NCBI GenBank assembly: GCA_943704415.1
Contig: CALSCO010001367.1
Coordinates: 1-29,007, forward strand
DNA: 29,007 bases
Direction: 5' to 3'
Source: Parvularia atlantis
Taxonomy: Eukaryota > Opisthokonta > Rotosphaerida
In this document: positions 26,850-29,007 of the stretch, one piece after another
Layout: each line of letters begins with the position of its first letter
Position numbering within the stretch: the first letter of the stretch is position 1
Program-made: the position numbers and the translations under genes
The notes under the pieces: model-generated
What the model was told of the DNA's origin: nothing
Seen by the model: only the letters and a program-made list of their open reading frames with translations
The model's database searches: none

Positions 26850-27232
26850 CCTTGCGAACGACGTCGACCGACGGCGCGCCCTTCTCGACGTTGAGGATCT
26901 TGGCGGCCTCCTCGAGCGACATCAGGCCGCGCCCGGACGCCGCCGCCCCTGCCGCGCCCGCCGCACCGCCCGCCGCCGCGCCGCCGCCGCCGCGCGCCGC
27001 GTCTGCCGAGTGCGCGAACGGGACCGGGCAGTGAGCGGCGCAGGCAAAGAGCGGCGCAGGCAGGCAGCGCGCACGCACTGGCCACGGCCTGGCGGTACGC
27101 CTCCATGAACGCGCGGCCGAAGACCTGCACGCCCGCCAGCACGAGCTGCGCGATGATGCGGCCGGCCTGGGCGCGGGACAGGAAGGTGCGGTGAGGGGTG
27201 CGGTGGCAGCGAGGCACGACGTCACGTACCAT
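26571..27232 (-). CDS. PAM16: PAM16/TIM16 (Magmas), mitochondrial import motor subunit
   Basis: Pam16 is a J-like protein that pairs with Pam14 at the TIM23 channel and restrains its stimulation of mtHsp70. Exons: the ATG alone (27230-27232), 27079-27166, 26851-27002 and 26571-26774 (148 aa; human 125). The N-terminus [20 protein letters not shown] is the conserved amphipathic membrane-anchoring segment. An Ala/Gly linker follows, then the J-like domain: [55 protein letters not shown]. The HPD motif of true J proteins is absent, as expected. The C-terminus is a Pro/Ser-rich tail. Intron 3 carries (CTG)12 beginning straight after its GT donor. The start rests on the splice of a lone ATG codon to GCC GGC; an unspliced upstream frame would add a long unlikely leader. 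Confidence 0.9.
26812..26847 (+). repeat. (CAG)12, read as CTG repeats in PAM16 intron 3
   Basis: Twelve perfect triplets in the intron 26775-26850. On the transcript the donor GTG runs directly into CTG repeats, so this donor lacks the usual GTGCGY form, perhaps because the expansion overwrote it. Confidence 0.95.
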
Positions 27233-27329
27233 ACGTAGCGATCGATGCACAAAGGAGACATACAGATGCAGTCGTGCCTTCCTCGCCTTCTCCTCGCCTT
27301 CTCCTCGCATGTTCTCCACCATGTGACGG

Positions 27330-29006
27330 TCAAAACAAGTACACCTTGTGGTGCCCCTGGCTCACAGCAGCCAGTGTGCCGTCGACGGGCGAGATGGCGA
27401 CGTGGCCGTAGCCGCTGATGAGGCCTTGCGCCCAGACGTGCACGCGCTCGCCCTCGAGCGTCCAGGCGGACAGCTTGTCCTGCTCGCCTACAACGAGCAC
27501 GCGCGCGACCGGGTCCCAGGCGAGGCCGCTGGGGCTGCTGAGCTGGCCCTGGCCGATGCAGCGCACAAACTGGCCCGTCTCGAGCGAGAGCACTTGCAGG
27601 CGGTTGTTGAAGTAATCGCAGCAGACGACAAGCTGCGCGTCCGTGATGGCCACCACGCCGAGCGCGTTGTCGAAGCCGCTGCCCGTCGACGACCAGCGCT
27701 GTGAGCCGTCTGCATTGAGGCGCACGACCTTGTTGGCACTCCAGCAGCCCACGAGCAGCGAGCCGTCGTCCAGCGATTGCACGCTCCTGGGCCCATCGCA
27801 TTCGATCGTGCGCTCGACCGCGCCCGTCTCGTCGTTGATCAGCTCCAGGCGGTTGTTTCCACTAAGCGCCACCCAGATGCTGCCACTCGGCGTGACAGCG
27901 ACGCCGCACGGCTGTCCCGATGTCGCCACGCTGCGCAGATGTGCCCCGTTGGGCGAGAAGAACGGCATGCTGCACAGATTTGTCCTGTCGGGCGAGAAGA
28001 ACTGCAGGCGCGCGTTGCCCTGGTCAGCGACGACCAGCTGGCCTGGCACTGTGAAGGTGGCGCCATGTGGGCTGTTGAACTGTCCAGCCGCGTTGCCCGC
28101 TGTGCCACTGCCGATCGTGCGCACAGGTCGGCCGAGCGTGCGGTAGTTGCACGCCGGCCGAGCGGGTGCCGGCTGCGGCGCCGGTCCATGCAGCGGCACA
28201 ATCTTGGCCACACCCAGCTTGCTCGCGTTCGCCTTGAGCACGGCCTCGACCGTCGGCCGCGGTCCAAACACCACCGCCGTCGTCTGCGCCACGAGCGGCT
28301 TGCCGGTGATCGGCTGCTGCTCGAGCGTGCGAAGCCGCGCCACAAGCTGCCCGCGCTCGCGTGCAGCCTGTGCCGACGCGCCCGCCGGTGCAGCCTCCGC
28401 CGCCGCGCGCGCCCGCGCCAGGTGGTCGTCGATCAGCATGAGCGCGTCCTTCTGCTCGAGCAGCGCCTTGATGTCGGCCGTCAGCGCCCGGTCAAACTCG
28501 TGCTTGAGCTCGTCCTTGCGGCCCTTGAGCTCGTCCAGCTTGCGCTGCAGCGGCTCGATCAGCGGGTCGAAGAAGCCGTCGACCGTGGCCAGGCCCGTGC
28601 GCTTGAGCTCCTCGAGGCGCGCGATGTCGGCCTCGATCGCGTCGATGCCCGCCTTGACCTTCTGCTGCTGCGGCTCGAGCGCGCTGCTGAGCGAGGCGAT
28701 GGCCGCACGCTGCTTCTCGAGGCCTTCCGCGACGGGCACGAACGGATGATCGCGATGCGGCGCGGCGATGCAGTCGACGCAGGCGAGCTGGTCGCATCGG
28801 TCGCAGTACAGCGTCGCGCGGTTGGCCGGGTGCGCCTTGCACGTCGGCACGCTCGTCGCCGCGCCGGGCTTGGCCGTCACGACGTGGCCCTTGGTGCGGC
28901 GCTGCAGCGGATGCGCCTCGGCGTCGTCCTCGCACAGGTCGATCGCGCACGTCTCGCAGCGGTGCGTCGCGGGCGCCTCCTCGCACGACTGGCACACCGT
29001 CGCCAC
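27330..29006 (-). CDS. B-box/coiled-coil/NHL-repeat protein (TRIM-NHL-like without RING), 5' end outside window
   Basis: The frame is open from the window edge to the stop at 27330 (at least 558 codons) with no intron. Two B-box zinc fingers come first: CQSCEEAPATHRCETCAIDL followed by CEDD and spaced His, then CKAHPANRATLYCDRCDQLA followed by CVDC and HRDH. A coiled-coil region of about 130 residues follows (EKQRAAIASLSSALEPQQQK, RLEELKRTGLATV, LQRKLDELKGRKDELKHEFD). The C-terminal half is an NHL beta-propeller (GQFNSPHGATFTVPGQLVVA, DQGNARLQFFS, GVAVTPSGSIWVALSGNNRL, YFNNRLQVLSLETGQFV). Animal TRIM-NHL proteins bind RNA or act as E3 ligases; no RING is visible here, though one could lie upstream. 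No Met fits near the edge, so the true start is probably outside. Confidence 0.85.
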   Translation of the reverse strand: MATVCQSCEEAPATHRCETCAIDLCEDDAEAHPLQRRTKGHVVTAKPGAATSVPTCKAHPANRATLYCDRCDQLACVDCIAAPHRDHPFVPVAEGLEKQRAAIASLSSALEPQQQKVKAGIDAIEADIARLEELKRTGLATVDGFFDPLIEPLQRKLDELKGRKDELKHEFDRALTADIKALLEQKDALMLIDDHLARARAAAEAAPAGASAQAARERGQLVARLRTLEQQPITGKPLVAQTTAVVFGPRPTVEAVLKANASKLGVAKIVPLHGPAPQPAPARPACNYRTLGRPVRTIGSGTAGNAAGQFNSPHGATFTVPGQLVVADQGNARLQFFSPDRTNLCSMPFFSPNGAHLRSVATSGQPCGVAVTPSGSIWVALSGNNRLELINDETGAVERTIECDGPRSVQSLDDGSLLVGCWSANKVVRLNADGSQRWSSTGSGFDNALGVVAITDAQLVVCCDYFNNRLQVLSLETGQFVRCIGQGQLSSPSGLAWDPVARVLVVGEQDKLSAWTLEGERVHVWAQGLISGYGHVAISPVDGTLAAVSQGHHKVYLF

Positions 29007-29007
29007 C

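Overview
This is nuclear DNA from a very GC-rich, gene-dense eukaryote, most likely a unicellular protist. I resolved 14 protein genes on both strands and about 95 spliceosomal introns by joining reading frames against remembered family sequences. Almost all introns are 46-80 bp. Donors are nearly always GTGCGT or GTGCGC. A CTGAC or CTCAC branch-like motif usually sits shortly before the final CAG, with no polypyrimidine tract. Third codon positions are close to pure G/C. The gene set (a PlsB/GPAM-type acyltransferase, PSTK, TMEM135, a B-box/NHL protein, a GT6 glycosyltransferase) argues against a fungus, but I cannot name the lineage.

Layout, left to right. (-) 1-516: partial two-helix membrane protein. 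(+) 863-2277: OSGEP/KAE1. (+) 2370-4321: F-box/WD40 protein. (-) 4333-7978: ATAD5/Elg1 PCNA unloader. 7979-8719: the largest gene-free gap, holding a broken Fanzor/TnpB-type nuclease C-terminus and an orphan coding scrap. (-) 8720-9919: PSTK. (+) 10051-13069: DHX15/Prp43 helicase. (+) 13221-16352: glycerol-3-phosphate acyltransferase. (-) 16427-20574: cytosolic-type alanyl-tRNA synthetase. (+) 20955-22726: TMEM135-like. (-) 22782-24374: GT6 (ABO/alpha-Gal family) glycosyltransferase. (-) 24405-25493: KTI12. (+) 25571-26445: SFT2. (-) 26571-27232: PAM16/Magmas. (-) 27330-29006: B-box/NHL protein, cut by the window edge.

Most genes are housekeeping and unrelated in function, although four act on tRNA (OSGEP, PSTK, AARS, KTI12). 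Spacing is extreme: one convergent pair has stop codons 11 bp apart, one divergent pair shares 77 bp, and one tandem pair is 30 bp apart. Promoters and 3' ends must therefore overlap neighbouring genes. PSTK implies that the organism makes selenocysteine.

The most interesting signals are the Fanzor-like fossil, the GT6 enzyme in a protist-like genome, the uniform GTGCGY splice donor (which predicts a changed U1 snRNA or relaxed pairing), two GC-AG introns, and the two long introns, both filled by minisatellites that share one core. No tRNA, rRNA, CRISPR array, LTR element or viral capsid gene was seen.
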